64,000 bases of DNA from Mesorhizobium sp. (GCA_004020365.1 SAQR01000006.1:1-64000), one strand, 5' to 3'. Shown: positions 53,715-63,717, counted from the first letter of the stretch. Notes: a model not told the origin generated them from the letters alone. Made by a program: numbers and translations.

Positions 53715-55184
53715 ATGGCCCCCTCCATGCCGGCCATCATGAAAACGACGGCAGCGCGACTTTCGGCGCTCTATCTCCTGCTGTTCGCCATCTGTGCGGT
53801 GCTGCTCGTCTTCTACATGACCTCGCTGTCGGCGCGCATGCTGACCGGCCAGACGCAGGAGACCATCAACGACGAGGTGCTCGGCCTCGCCCGGGTCTAT
53901 CAGCGCGGCGGCTTGCCGCTGCTGGTGCGCGTGGTCGAGCGGCGCTCCCACCAGCCCGGCGCCAATCTCTATTTGATCGCCGACGCCAACGGCCAGATCC
54001 TGACCGGCAACGTGCAGAGTCTGGAGCCCGGCGTCCTCGAGGCCGAGGGCTGGACGACGGAGCCGTTTTCCTACCGGCGCTTCGGCGAGGGCGAGCTCGA
54101 ACGGCAACGCAACCCGATCGCCAACCCGAACGAATCCAGCCAGAGCGAAGTCCAGGTCGAAGGCGAGAAGGGCCACAACGCCATTGCCTTGGTGCTGCGC
54201 CTGCCGAACCAGATGATCATGCTGGTCGGTCGCGATCTCGGCGAGCCTGAGCGGTTCCGCGCCGTCATCCGCCGCGCCTTGACGCTGGCGCTCGGCATGA
54301 TGGCGCTTGGCGGAATTTTGATCTGGTTCTTCGTCGGACGCGCGGCGCTGAAGCGCATCGACTCGGTGTCGCAGGCCAGTCGCCGCATCATGGGCGGCGA
54401 CCTATCCGGCCGGCTGCCGGTCACCGGGGCCGGCGACGAGTTCGATCGGCTCTCCGAAAATCTCAATTCCATGCTGGCCAGGATCGCCACGCTGAATGAA
54501 GGGCTGAAGCAGGTCTCAGACAACATCGCACACGATCTGAAGACACCGCTGACCAGGCTGCGCAACCGCGCCGAGGCGACGCTCTCCGGCAAGCACAGTC
54601 CCGCCGACTACCGGCAGGCGCTGGAGGCGACCATCGCCGAGTCCGACCAGCTGATAAAGACTTTTAACGCCATCCTGATGATCTCAAGGCTGGAGGCGGG
54701 CTATTCCTCCGAAAGCACCAGCCGGGTCGATCTGGCTGCGTCCGTGCGCGATGTCGTCGAGCTTTACGAACCGGTGGCGGAGGAGGCGGGTGTGACACTC
54801 GAGACCTCGGTGCAGGACGGCTTCGCCGTCGAAGGCAATCGCGAGCTGATCGGCCAGGCGCTATCGAACATCGTCGACAATGCGATCAAATATTCAATCG
54901 ACTCGACAGCCAAACCGACCGTTCGCGTGGCGCTCGAGCGCGTCGGCAGCGAAATCAGGCTTTCCGTCACTGACAACGGCCAGGGGATTCCCGACGATGC
55001 CGATCGGGCCAGGGCGACCGAGCGTTTCGTGCGGCTGGAGAAGAGCCGCTCGCAGCCGGGTTCCGGTCTCGGCCTCAGCCTCGCCAAGGCGATCATGACA
55101 TTCCACAACGGGCGGCTTGATCTCCTGCCCGCAGATCCCGGATTGTCCGTCGTCATGAGTTTTCCCGAACGGGAGGATCGCTGA
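53715..55184 (+). CDS. Two-component sensor histidine kinase
   Basis: A 489-residue inner-membrane kinase: transmembrane helices at about residues 12-34 and 190-213, a periplasmic loop between, HAMP, phospho-acceptor H273 in NIAHDLKTPLTRL, and a HATPase domain with NIVDNAIKYS, DNGQGIPDDADRA and GSGLGLSLAKA. The start is ATG 53715, one base after the regulator stop. Its TGA overlaps glnE's ATG, so the two-component genes and glnE are co-transcribed. Confidence 0.9.
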   Translation: MAPSMPAIMKTTAARLSALYLLLFAICAVLLVFYMTSLSARMLTGQTQETINDEVLGLARVYQRGGLPLLVRVVERRSHQPGANLYLIADANGQILTGNVQSLEPGVLEAEGWTTEPFSYRRFGEGELERQRNPIANPNESSQSEVQVEGEKGHNAIALVLRLPNQMIMLVGRDLGEPERFRAVIRRALTLALGMMALGGILIWFFVGRAALKRIDSVSQASRRIMGGDLSGRLPVTGAGDEFDRLSENLNSMLARIATLNEGLKQVSDNIAHDLKTPLTRLRNRAEATLSGKHSPADYRQALEATIAESDQLIKTFNAILMISRLEAGYSSESTSRVDLAASVRDVVELYEPVAEEAGVTLETSVQDGFAVEGNRELIGQALSNIVDNAIKYSIDSTAKPTVRVALERVGSEIRLSVTDNGQGIPDDADRARATERFVRLEKSRSQPGSGLGLSLAKAIMTFHNGRLDLLPADPGLSVVMSFPEREDR

Positions 55185-58150
55185 TGGCAGTGAAGGCGGC
55201 TGCGGAACACGCCAACTGGCTTCTGAAGCCGGCGGCAAGGCTCGTGCCTCTGGATCAGAACCGAGCCCGGCGGGAACTGTCGGAAATCGCTTCCGCAGCG
55301 CAAGAAGAGGGGCTTGCCGTGTTGGCGAAATTCCTGGCCGGCGAGGGCGCCGTCCAGAAGTTTCTCGCCGCAGTCTTCGACCTGTCGCCGTTCCTGCGCG
55401 ACACGGTGCGCCGCCGCCCGCAGATCCTGGATACGCTTTTCGATGCGACCGTCGAGGCGCGGCTGGCGTCGATCGGCGCCGCGATCGACAAGGCCGCGCG
55501 GGCGGGAGCCATCTCGGAAAACAGCCTGATGATGGAGCTGCGGCGATGGAAAACGGAAGCGCATGTCCTGATCGCGCTGGCCGATCTCGCAGGCGAGGCC
55601 GAAACTGCAATCACAGTACGGCGGCTGAGCGATCTTGCCGACGCCTGCACCCGCGCTGCTGTCGACTTCCTGCTTCGCGACGCGCACGCACAAGGCAAGC
55701 TCAAACTGCCGGACCTCGATGAGCCGGCGCGCCGGTCGGGCTGGATCCTGCTCGGCATGGGCAAGCTTGGTGCGCATGAGCTGAACTTCTCTTCCGACAT
55801 CGACCTCGTCGTTTTCTTCGATCCGCAAGCGCCTGCCGTCGTCGATCCGCTCGGCGCGACGGAGCTGTTCTCGCGCCTGACGCGCCGGCTGGTCCGCATT
55901 CTCCAGGACCGCACCGAACACGGCTATGTTTTCCGCACCGACCTCAGGCTTCGTCCCGACCCCGGTTCGACGCCGCTGGCGATCCCGGTCGAGGCGGCGC
56001 TGCGCTACTACGAGGCGCGCGGCCAGAACTGGGAGAGGGCCGCAATGATCAAGGCGCGTCCGGTGGCCGGCGATGTCGCCGCCGGCACTGCGTTCCTGAA
56101 GGACCTCCAGCCCTACATCTGGCGCAAATACATGGACTATGCGGCGATCGCCGACGTCCATTCGATCAAGCGCCAGATCCACGCCCACAAGGGTCTTGGC
56201 GAGATCGCGGTGAAGGGCCACAACGTCAAGCTCGGCCGCGGCGGCATCCGCGAGATCGAGTTCTTCGTCCAGACCCAGCAGCTCATCGCCGGCGGCCGCT
56301 TCCCCGAACTGCGCGGCCGCGAGACGGTGCCGATGCTTGGCCAGCTTGCGGCACGCGGCTGGATCACCGCCGATGCGCGCGATACGCTCACAAGACAGTA
56401 CTGGCTCCTGCGCCGCGTCGAGCATGCCGTCCAGATGGTCGCCGACGAGCAGATCCATATACTGCCGGACGATGACGAAGGGCTCGAACGCATTGCCCGC
56501 CTGCTCGGTTTTACCGATGCGGCGACCTTTGCCGAGGCGTTCCGCGCCGCACTTCATCTGGTCGAACGCCACTACGCAGCGCTCTTCGAAACCGCGCCCG
56601 AGCTTTCGGCGGGCATCGGCAATCTGGTGTTTACCGGTGATGGCGACGACCCCGACACGTTGCAGACCCTGCAGAGATTGGGATTCCAACGGGCGAGCGA
56701 CATCTGCCGCGTCATCCGCGGCTGGCATTTCGGCCGCTATCGCGTCACTCAGTCGGCCGAGGCGCGCGAGCGGTTGACCGAACTGACACCGGCACTGCTG
56801 CAATCCTTCGGCCAGACACGCCGCGCGGACGAGGCGCTGATACGCTTCGACGAATTCCTTGCCGGTCTGCCGGCCGGCATTCAGCTGTTCTCGCTGCTCC
56901 ACTCCAATCCAGCTCTGCTGAAGCTGCTGGCGACTATCATGGGCGCGGCGCCCCGTCTGGCCGCCATCATCACGCGCCGGCCGCACGTGTTTGACGGCCT
57001 GCTTGATCCGGCGCTTTTGACCGAACTGCCGGACCGCGCGTATCTGTCCGGCCGTCTCGCCGCGTTCCTCGAAGGCGACAGGGCCTATGAGGACGTGCTC
57101 GACCGCTTGCGCATCTTTGCGTCCGAGCAAAAATTCCTGATCGGCGTCAGGCTGCTTGCCGGCTCGATCGATCCGGCCCGCGCCGGCCGCGCCTTTTCCG
57201 ATCTGGCCGATCTCACCATCGACGCGGCGCTGCGGGCGGTCATCGCCGAGTTCGCGCTACGCCACGGTCGCATCGCCGGCGGCACAGTTGCGCTGCTCGG
57301 CATGGGCAAGCTCGGCAGCCGCGAATTGACTGCGGGCTCGGACGTCGACCTCATCCTGCTTTATGATCACGACGCCGATGCCGAAGAATCCGATGGCGAC
57401 AAGCCGCTCGCCCCGTCCCACTATTACGCCAGGATGACGCAGCGGCTGATCGCTGCGGTGTCCGCGCCGACCGCCGAGGGCGTTCTCTACGAACTAGACC
57501 TTCGCTTGCGGCCGTCCGGCAACAAGGGGCCGGTGGCGACCCATGTCGATGCTTTCAAGAAGTACCAGCGCAAGGATGCGTGGACCTGGGAACATATGGC
57601 GCTGTCACGGGCCCGCGCGATCGGCGGCGATCAAGCGCTATGCGCCGAGGTTGAGGCCGAAGTGGCACAGGTGCTTGCCCTGCCGCGCGACAGCGCCAAG
57701 GTGATGGCTGAAGCATTCGAGATGCGCGCGATGATTGAGAAGGAAAAACCGCCGCGCGATCTCTGGGACATCAAGCTGATTCCGGGTGGTCTCATCGATC
57801 TCGAATTCATCGCGCAGGTGGCGGTGATCACCGGAAAGATCGAAGCCGGCCGCCGGGTCACCGGGACAGCGGACGTGCTGTCGAGGCTGGCACCGGATTT
57901 CGCCGAGGCGCAGATCAGGCAGGAGCTTTGCGACGCCTATGCGCTCTATCTGGGGCTGACCCAGATGACGCGGCTCTGCCTCACCGGCGTATTCGAACGG
58001 GACGACGTTCCGCCGGGGCTCTCGGATCTGCTTCTGGCGGTCACCGACCTGCCGGATTTCGGCGTGCTGGAAGCGCACCTCAAGGAGACATCACAAAAGG
58101 TCAGGAAGGATTTTGGCTTTTTTTTGCTTCGTGCGAATGATAGTGAGTAG
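55184..58150 (+). CDS. glnE: Bifunctional glutamine synthetase adenylyltransferase/deadenylase GlnE
   Basis: A 988-residue enzyme that adds and removes AMP on glutamine synthetase, under PII control. The two nucleotidyltransferase halves are both intact: N-terminal GMGKLGAHELNFSSDIDLVVFF (deadenylase) and C-terminal GMGKLGSRELTAGSDVDLILLY (adenylylase), each with the D-x-D pair, separated by the helical regulatory part. Its start overlaps the kinase stop. The final codons and TAG stop come from a heptanucleotide repeat that also ends the convergent pleC gene. Confidence 0.95.
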   Translation: MAVKAAAEHANWLLKPAARLVPLDQNRARRELSEIASAAQEEGLAVLAKFLAGEGAVQKFLAAVFDLSPFLRDTVRRRPQILDTLFDATVEARLASIGAAIDKAARAGAISENSLMMELRRWKTEAHVLIALADLAGEAETAITVRRLSDLADACTRAAVDFLLRDAHAQGKLKLPDLDEPARRSGWILLGMGKLGAHELNFSSDIDLVVFFDPQAPAVVDPLGATELFSRLTRRLVRILQDRTEHGYVFRTDLRLRPDPGSTPLAIPVEAALRYYEARGQNWERAAMIKARPVAGDVAAGTAFLKDLQPYIWRKYMDYAAIADVHSIKRQIHAHKGLGEIAVKGHNVKLGRGGIREIEFFVQTQQLIAGGRFPELRGRETVPMLGQLAARGWITADARDTLTRQYWLLRRVEHAVQMVADEQIHILPDDDEGLERIARLLGFTDAATFAEAFRAALHLVERHYAALFETAPELSAGIGNLVFTGDGDDPDTLQTLQRLGFQRASDICRVIRGWHFGRYRVTQSAEARERLTELTPALLQSFGQTRRADEALIRFDEFLAGLPAGIQLFSLLHSNPALLKLLATIMGAAPRLAAIITRRPHVFDGLLDPALLTELPDRAYLSGRLAAFLEGDRAYEDVLDRLRIFASEQKFLIGVRLLAGSIDPARAGRAFSDLADLTIDAALRAVIAEFALRHGRIAGGTVALLGMGKLGSRELTAGSDVDLILLYDHDADAEESDGDKPLAPSHYYARMTQRLIAAVSAPTAEGVLYELDLRLRPSGNKGPVATHVDAFKKYQRKDAWTWEHMALSRARAIGGDQALCAEVEAEVAQVLALPRDSAKVMAEAFEMRAMIEKEKPPRDLWDIKLIPGGLIDLEFIAQVAVITGKIEAGRRVTGTADVLSRLAPDFAEAQIRQELCDAYALYLGLTQMTRLCLTGVFERDDVPPGLSDLLLAVTDLPDFGVLEAHLKETSQKVRKDFGFFLLRANDSE

Positions 58151-58262
58151 TGAGTAGTGAGTAGTGAAATGGTGAATGGTGAATAGTGAATAGTGAATAG
58201 TGAATGAAATTAGATACTCACTACTCACTACTCACTACTGACTATTCACTATTCACTATTCA
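58140..58262. repeat. Heptanucleotide tandem repeat with inverted halves
   Basis: Left arm (58141-58206): about four TAGTGAG units, then two TGAATGG-like and about three TAGTGAA units. Right arm (58214-58262), on the opposite strand: about three TAGTGAG-type units nearest the centre and about three TAGTGAA-type units outside. The units contain TAG and TGA and provide both the TAG of glnE (58148-58150) and, on the minus strand, the TGA of pleC (58260-58262). The arms are opposed, so mRNA from either side could form an imperfect hairpin. Confidence 0.9.
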
Positions 58263-60587
58263 CGCCGCGGCTCTGACCGGCTGCGTCGGCTTCCTGGTCG
58301 GAATGCGCACCGACACGATCGTTCCGGTGCCTTCGGTGGAGCGGATTTTCAAGGCGCCGCCCTGAAGCTCGGCCAACGAGCGTGAGATGGCAAGACCAAG
58401 GCCGGAACCGGCGTGGCTCTTGGAAAACTGGTTCTGCACCTGTTCGAACGGCCGCCCGAGCTTGCTCAGCGCCTCCTTCGGGATGCCGCAGCCATTGTCT
58501 TCGATCGTCAGCACCAGAGCACTGGACGTGTTGCGGGCCCTTACCGCAATACGGCCGCCCTGGCCGGTGAATTTTACCGCATTCGACAGCAGGTTGATGA
58601 TGATCTGCTTGATCGCCCGGCGGTCGGCGAACAGCGTTAGCGAATCGGGGATGCGTGTTTCGACGGTGATCGACTTTTCCGCTGCCTGCAGAGAGATGAC
58701 GCGCACCGTTTCCCGCATCAGTGGGCAGAGGTCGATTTCCTCCTGATCCATCGAGAACTGGCCGGCCTCGATCTTCGACATGTCGAGGATGTCGTTGATG
58801 ACGCCCAGAAGATATTTGCCGCTGCCGTTGATGTCGGTGGCATATTCCTCGTAGCGCGGCGAACCCAAGGGCCCGAACAGCGCCTGTTCCATCAGCTCGG
58901 AGAAGCCGATGATCGCGTTGAGCGGCGTGCGCAATTCATGCGACATGTTGGCCAGGAACTCGGATTTGGCCCGGTTCGCGGCCTCGGCGCGCTCGGTTTC
59001 CTTCATGTACTTGTGATTGAGCTCGACCAGTTCGCGCGACCGTTCTTCCTCTGCCCGGCGGGCGAGGCTGAGGTCATGGATCGTCGCCATCAGCCGGCGC
59101 TCGCTGTCGACCAGCTTCTCCTGGTGCAGCTTGATCTGGGTGATGTCGGAGCCGACCGAGACGGTGCCGCCGTCCCTGGTGCGCAACTCGTTCACCTGCA
59201 GCCAGCGGCCATCGGCAAGCTGCCGCTCGAAGGTCACACCGCCTTGCTGCCCGTTGGTGTTGGCAAGCCGGCGCTCCGAGGCGAAGGCAAGCATGCGATC
59301 TTCGAGAACGGCGCGCGAGGCGCCCGGCATCACGTCGCGATCCGACAGGCCGTTGTCCTGCTGGTACTTGGAATTGCACATGATCAGGCGCTGGGCCGAA
59401 TCCCAGAGCACGAAGGATTCGTTGATGTTTTCGATGGCCGTTCGCAGGCGAAGATCCGCGGCCTCGGAGCGTAGCGCCAGGTGCCGCTGCTCGGTGACGT
59501 CGACGGCGATGCCGATCAGCTGGATCTCCGGCGCTTCCGGGTCGATCACCTGCGCCCTTGCGCGCATCCACACCCATTGTCCGTCGGCATGGCGCATCCG
59601 GAACACCTGGTCGATGTGGTCGATCTCGCGTGCGACGATCCTGTTGGCGAGTTGGAACAGGTCGCCGTCCTCGGGATGGATGATCCCGTCGACCTCGCCG
59701 AACGACAGCATCGTGTCGCAGGGCTCGTAGCCCAGCATGTCGTACATCGAACGCGACCAGTACATCTTGCCGCGAACCATGTCCCAGTCCCACAGGCCGC
59801 AGCGGCCGCGCACCAGCGCCATGTCGATGCGCTGGTGCGCTTCGAGATAGATGCGGTCGGCGGTCTGGGCGCGCGCCGCCTGGCCGAAATAGGCATAGAG
59901 AACGATGATCAGCACGCCGGCCGTCAGCACGAACAGCGTGACGTTGAGCGACACGGTTTTGCGCCAATTGTCGAAAACCGCATCTTGCGGAACGAGCGCT
60001 GCGGCAGCACCATTCCGGCCATTTCCCAGGCTCACCGCCGCATACCAGTCCTGGCCGCCGATGCTGACCTCCATCACCCCGGCGCGGTCGCCGAACATGA
60101 ACAGCGGTTGACCGCCCTGGGCGATGGCGTCGAGCGACCGCCCTTCCCAGCCCGTCGATTGCGGTGTCACGGCAACGATCTTGAACGCGCTGTCGGTGAC
60201 CGCAAGCACATGGCTTCGGCCCATGGCGCCCTGACGGCTGATGCCCTCCAACAGGTCCTGCGTCGCGCCAGGCGTCGAGGCCGTGTTCGCATCGACGCTG
60301 ATCGAACTGGCCAGTTGGCCCGCCGCGAGCGAGAGGATCGCCTTGGCGTCGCGTTCCACGTCCTCGCGCTCGTGCATCAGTGACAGGAACCGCAGTGCGG
60401 CTATGACAAGCAGGAAAATGATGATGAGGGCCGGTATTGATCGGCGCAACAATGGCTCGGCTGCCAGGAGCCGTCGGTAGGCGGGTTCGGCGATCAGCCG
60501 CGCATTGCCGGCGAGACCGTCGCTTCTCGCCTCACGCTGCTCAAAACCTGTCCCTCCGGGCGCGCCCCACGCGTCCGCCTTCGCCAT
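58260..60587 (-). CDS. pleC: Cell-cycle sensor histidine kinase PleC
   Basis: A 775-residue membrane histidine kinase/phosphatase. Two transmembrane helices (about residues 51-70 and 214-235) flank a periplasmic sensor, followed by at least two PAS domains (about 255-365 and 380-490). HisKA has phospho-acceptor H550 in MSHELRTPLNAIIGFSELM, and a complete HATPase domain follows (NLLSNAVKFTGQGG, DNGCGIPKEALSKLGRPF, GSGLGLAISRSL). PleC acts on DivK and PleD to control CtrA and polarity. Location next to glnE matches the S. meliloti pleC neighbourhood as I recall it. Confidence 0.88.
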   Translation of the reverse strand: MAKADAWGAPGGTGFEQREARSDGLAGNARLIAEPAYRRLLAAEPLLRRSIPALIIIFLLVIAALRFLSLMHEREDVERDAKAILSLAAGQLASSISVDANTASTPGATQDLLEGISRQGAMGRSHVLAVTDSAFKIVAVTPQSTGWEGRSLDAIAQGGQPLFMFGDRAGVMEVSIGGQDWYAAVSLGNGRNGAAAALVPQDAVFDNWRKTVSLNVTLFVLTAGVLIIVLYAYFGQAARAQTADRIYLEAHQRIDMALVRGRCGLWDWDMVRGKMYWSRSMYDMLGYEPCDTMLSFGEVDGIIHPEDGDLFQLANRIVAREIDHIDQVFRMRHADGQWVWMRARAQVIDPEAPEIQLIGIAVDVTEQRHLALRSEAADLRLRTAIENINESFVLWDSAQRLIMCNSKYQQDNGLSDRDVMPGASRAVLEDRMLAFASERRLANTNGQQGGVTFERQLADGRWLQVNELRTRDGGTVSVGSDITQIKLHQEKLVDSERRLMATIHDLSLARRAEEERSRELVELNHKYMKETERAEAANRAKSEFLANMSHELRTPLNAIIGFSELMEQALFGPLGSPRYEEYATDINGSGKYLLGVINDILDMSKIEAGQFSMDQEEIDLCPLMRETVRVISLQAAEKSITVETRIPDSLTLFADRRAIKQIIINLLSNAVKFTGQGGRIAVRARNTSSALVLTIEDNGCGIPKEALSKLGRPFEQVQNQFSKSHAGSGLGLAISRSLAELQGGALKIRSTEGTGTIVSVRIPTRKPTQPVRAAA

Positions 60588-60740
60588 AAATGGCTCTCCC
60601 CGATTTTAAATCTGCTTGACGATCCGGCGACGCCGCACTTCCGAATCTTCAGCTAAAGAATCAAAGGTGATTCGCCTTGTCCAGAGCCGCGGCGAAAAAA
60701 GATTAAAATTCGACTAAAATAGTGGCTAAAGCGCCGATCT
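60588..60740. other. pleC upstream region
   Basis: About 150 bases upstream of pleC, AT-rich from 60600 to 60730 (AAAAAAGATTAAAATTCG). It probably holds the pleC promoter. I see no complete CtrA site. Confidence 0.4.
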
Positions 60741-60914
60741 CCCTCCCTCTTGAGGGGAGGGTGGCCCGTAGGGCCGGGAGGGGTCCTCGGCGAAGCGCTC
60801 CATCTTTGGATCAACGGTCAAGGCAGGTGAGGTCGATCGAGGCCGCGTACTGCCGCAGCGACCCCACCCGTCCATCCGCCTCCGGCGGCTGTCCACCCTC
60901 CACTCAAGGGGACT
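60741..60914. repeat. 174-bp element with imperfect terminal inverted repeats
   Basis: The left end, CCCTCTTGAGGGGAGGGTGG, and the right end on the opposite strand, CCCCTTGAGTGGAGGGTGG, match with about four differences. The interior has no coding capacity. It resembles a short non-autonomous mobile or palindromic element common in Mesorhizobium intergenic DNA. Its right end lies 2 bases before the pepN stop codon. Confidence 0.65.
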
Positions 60915-60916
60915 GA

Positions 60917-63562
60917 TCACGCCAAGGTCCGCTCGATGATATCCCGCAAATCGGCCGACAGGTTCTCGGTATTGGCAATCGACAGCAGCGCTTCCCTTGC
61001 CTTGCCCTGCCGGGCAGGTTCGAGCGAGCGCCATGATCTGAGTGCTGTCGCCAGCCTGGCGGCCAATTGCGGGTTGCGCTTTTCGACCTGCAGGACCGTA
61101 TCGACGAGAAACCGGTAGCCTTCGCCATCGGGTCGATGGAAGCTGGTCTGGTTGGCGCTGGAAAACGTGCCGACGAGCGAGCGCACCCGGTTCGGGTTGG
61201 CCATCGAGAAGGCCGGGTGGCCAGTCAGGGCGCGCACCGCAAAAATGGTTTGCGGGCCCGGCACGCTGGCCTGGATCTGGAACCATTTGTCCATCACCAG
61301 CGGATCGGTCGCATATTTCACTTCGAAGTCCGTCAGCGCCTTGATCGTCTCCGACGAACCGCTGTGGCGGAGCGCCAGCACGGTCAATGCTGCGGCGCGG
61401 TCCGTCATGTTGGTCGCGGACTGGAAATGCCGGGCCGCAAGCGCCGCACCTCCCTGCTGCAGCGAAAGATAGTCGAGCAAGGTGTTGCGCAACGCCCGGC
61501 GACCGGCGCTTGCCGCATCCGGCCTGAAAGCGTCGTTGTCGGTCAGTCGGTCGTAGAGGTCGGAGAATATTTTCCGATTCGCCTCGGCGATCGCGACCGT
61601 CAGCGCCTCGCGGGCCGAGAAAATGGCATCGGGATCGATGTTCTTGCCGATGTCGCGGGCGATATCGGCTTCGCTCGGAAGCGCGAGCGCCAGCGCCCGA
61701 TAGGCCGGTTCCAGTGTCTCGTCGCCGGCTATTTTCCCGGCAAGCTCGATCAACCGCGATGCGAAGCCGGGCTGCTTGCCGTCAAGGACCTGGCGGAAGG
61801 CTGAAATCAGCGCCTCGGTCAAAAGCGTGTTGAACGCCTGCCAGCGCGAGAAGGTATCGTTGTCATGGCCGGCAAGGAAGAACTGATCGTCGGCCTTCTG
61901 CTCGACCGAAAGCGTCACCGGCGCCGAGAAGCCGCGGTTGAGCGACATCGCCGGGCGCTCGGCGACGCCCGAGAAGCGCACCATGTGCCGGCGCTTGCGG
62001 ATATGGATGACGCCGTCTTCGACGCTGGCGCCCTCGACGCCGCTATATTCTATCGCTTTGCCGTCGGCGCCGACCAGACTGAAGGCCAGCGGAATATGCA
62101 TCAGCCGCTTGCGGCTTTCGGACGGCGTTGGCGGCACCGACTGTTCGATCTCGAGCGTGAATTCCTGGGCCGCCGCATTGTGCGTCGAACTGATGGTCAG
62201 ATTCGGCGTGCCGGCCTGATGGTACCAGAGCGAGAATTGCGAGAGGTCGCGGCCTGACACATCCTCGAATACCTTGATGAAGTCCTCGATCGTCGCAGCC
62301 TCGCCGTCATGGCGCTCGAAATAGAGATCCATGCCGGCCCGGAATGTCTCGGCGCCGAGAATGGTGCGGATCATGCGCACCACTTCCGAGCCCTTTTCGT
62401 AGACTGTCGCGGTGTAGAAATTGTTGATCTCGCGGTAGCGGCGCGGTCGCACCGGATGCGCCAGCGGTCCCTGGTCTTCGGGAAACTGATGTGCCTTGAG
62501 CGTGCGCACTTCGGCAATGCGTTTCACCGCTCGCGATCGCTGGTCGGCGGAGAATTCGTGATCGCGGAAAACCGTCAGCCCTTCCTTCAGGCAAAGCTGG
62601 AACCAGTCGCGGCAAGTGATTCTGTTGCCAGTCCAATTGTGGAAATACTCATGCGCGATGATCGCCTCGATATTGGCGAAATCGGCGTCCGTTGCGGTCT
62701 CCTGGTCGGCCAGCACATATTTGTCGTTGAAGATGTTGAGGCCCTTGTTCTCCATCGCGCCCATGTTGAAGTCGGACACGGCGACGATGTTGAAGACGTC
62801 GAGGTCGTATTCGCGGCCGAACGCCTCCTCGTCCCATTTCATCGACCGTTTCAGGGCGTCCATGGCGTAGCCGGCGAGCTGCTCCTTGCCCGGCTCGACA
62901 AAGATGCCGAGCTCGACTTCGCGGCCGGACAATGTGACGAAGCTGTCAACGACCTTGCCGAGAGCGCCTGCGACCAGCGCGAACAGATAGGACGGCTTGG
63001 GGAAGGGGTCGTGCCAGACTGCGTAGTGCCAGCCGTCGGCAAGTTCGCCGCTGCCAGCCGGGTTGCCGTTGGAAAGTAGCAGTGGCGCCTCGTGGTGCGG
63101 CGCCTCGATGCGTACCGTATAGACCGACAGGATATCGGGACGGTCGAGATAATAGGTGATGCGCCGAAAGCCCTCGGCCTCGCATTGCGTGCAATAGACG
63201 TTGCTCGAGCGATAGAGGCCCATCAGGGCTTCGTTGTGCGCCGGCGCCAGCTCGGTTTCGATCAGGAGCTGGAAGCGGGCTGCCGCGGGCGGCGTGGTGA
63301 TCGTCAACTGATCGGGCGTGGCGAAAAAATCGGTCGGCGCAAGTGTCTGGCCGTCGATTGCGATGCGGCTGAGCGTCAGGCCATCGCCGTCCAGCACCAG
63401 CGGCATTGACGCCGCGACGCCGTCGCGGCGCTCGACCGTCAGCACGGCGATGACGCGCGTGGCTTCCGGCGACAGGCGGAAAGTCAGGCCGGTTTCCGGA
63501 ATGAGGTAGTCGGTGGGGCGATAGTCTTCGAGCTTGAAGACCTGGCCGGTGTCCGTGCGCAT
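60917..63562 (-). CDS. pepN: Aminopeptidase N (M1 family)
   Basis: An 881-residue cytosolic zinc aminopeptidase. The substrate-anchoring exopeptidase motif is GAMENKGLNIF, and the zinc motif is HEYFHNWTGNRITCRDWFQLCLKEGL with the third ligand Glu 18 residues after. The N-terminal beta-domain and C-terminal helical superhelix are complete, as in E. coli PepN. It cleaves N-terminal residues in peptide recycling. It starts at ATG 63562; its stop is almost against the 174-bp repeat. Confidence 0.95.
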   Translation of the reverse strand: MRTDTGQVFKLEDYRPTDYLIPETGLTFRLSPEATRVIAVLTVERRDGVAASMPLVLDGDGLTLSRIAIDGQTLAPTDFFATPDQLTITTPPAAARFQLLIETELAPAHNEALMGLYRSSNVYCTQCEAEGFRRITYYLDRPDILSVYTVRIEAPHHEAPLLLSNGNPAGSGELADGWHYAVWHDPFPKPSYLFALVAGALGKVVDSFVTLSGREVELGIFVEPGKEQLAGYAMDALKRSMKWDEEAFGREYDLDVFNIVAVSDFNMGAMENKGLNIFNDKYVLADQETATDADFANIEAIIAHEYFHNWTGNRITCRDWFQLCLKEGLTVFRDHEFSADQRSRAVKRIAEVRTLKAHQFPEDQGPLAHPVRPRRYREINNFYTATVYEKGSEVVRMIRTILGAETFRAGMDLYFERHDGEAATIEDFIKVFEDVSGRDLSQFSLWYHQAGTPNLTISSTHNAAAQEFTLEIEQSVPPTPSESRKRLMHIPLAFSLVGADGKAIEYSGVEGASVEDGVIHIRKRRHMVRFSGVAERPAMSLNRGFSAPVTLSVEQKADDQFFLAGHDNDTFSRWQAFNTLLTEALISAFRQVLDGKQPGFASRLIELAGKIAGDETLEPAYRALALALPSEADIARDIGKNIDPDAIFSAREALTVAIAEANRKIFSDLYDRLTDNDAFRPDAASAGRRALRNTLLDYLSLQQGGAALAARHFQSATNMTDRAAALTVLALRHSGSSETIKALTDFEVKYATDPLVMDKWFQIQASVPGPQTIFAVRALTGHPAFSMANPNRVRSLVGTFSSANQTSFHRPDGEGYRFLVDTVLQVEKRNPQLAARLATALRSWRSLEPARQGKAREALLSIANTENLSADLRDIIERTLA

Positions 63563-63717
63563 TCCGTTGGTTTTCCTGTCGATTCCCGCAGCGGCAGGTG
63601 GCTCCGCTGGTCGAAGAAATGTGAAGCACGCGCTCTTTACACGAAACCGTCACTCGACAAAACTGGCGCAGCGCCTATTTCAGGCACTCGTTTTCCAATC
63701 ATCGTCGCGAGGTATCC

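Noticed and set aside
54764-57130. A 788-codon open frame on the minus strand opposite glnE and the kinase
   Set aside because: GC-rich antisense frame with biased, low-complexity Arg/Ala/Asp composition; the opposite strand encodes intact, motif-bearing proteins.
58140-58262. Possible CRISPR-like array between glnE and pleC
   Set aside because: Units are 7 bp, contiguous and without spacers, and the two halves are inverted; it is a simple tandem repeat.
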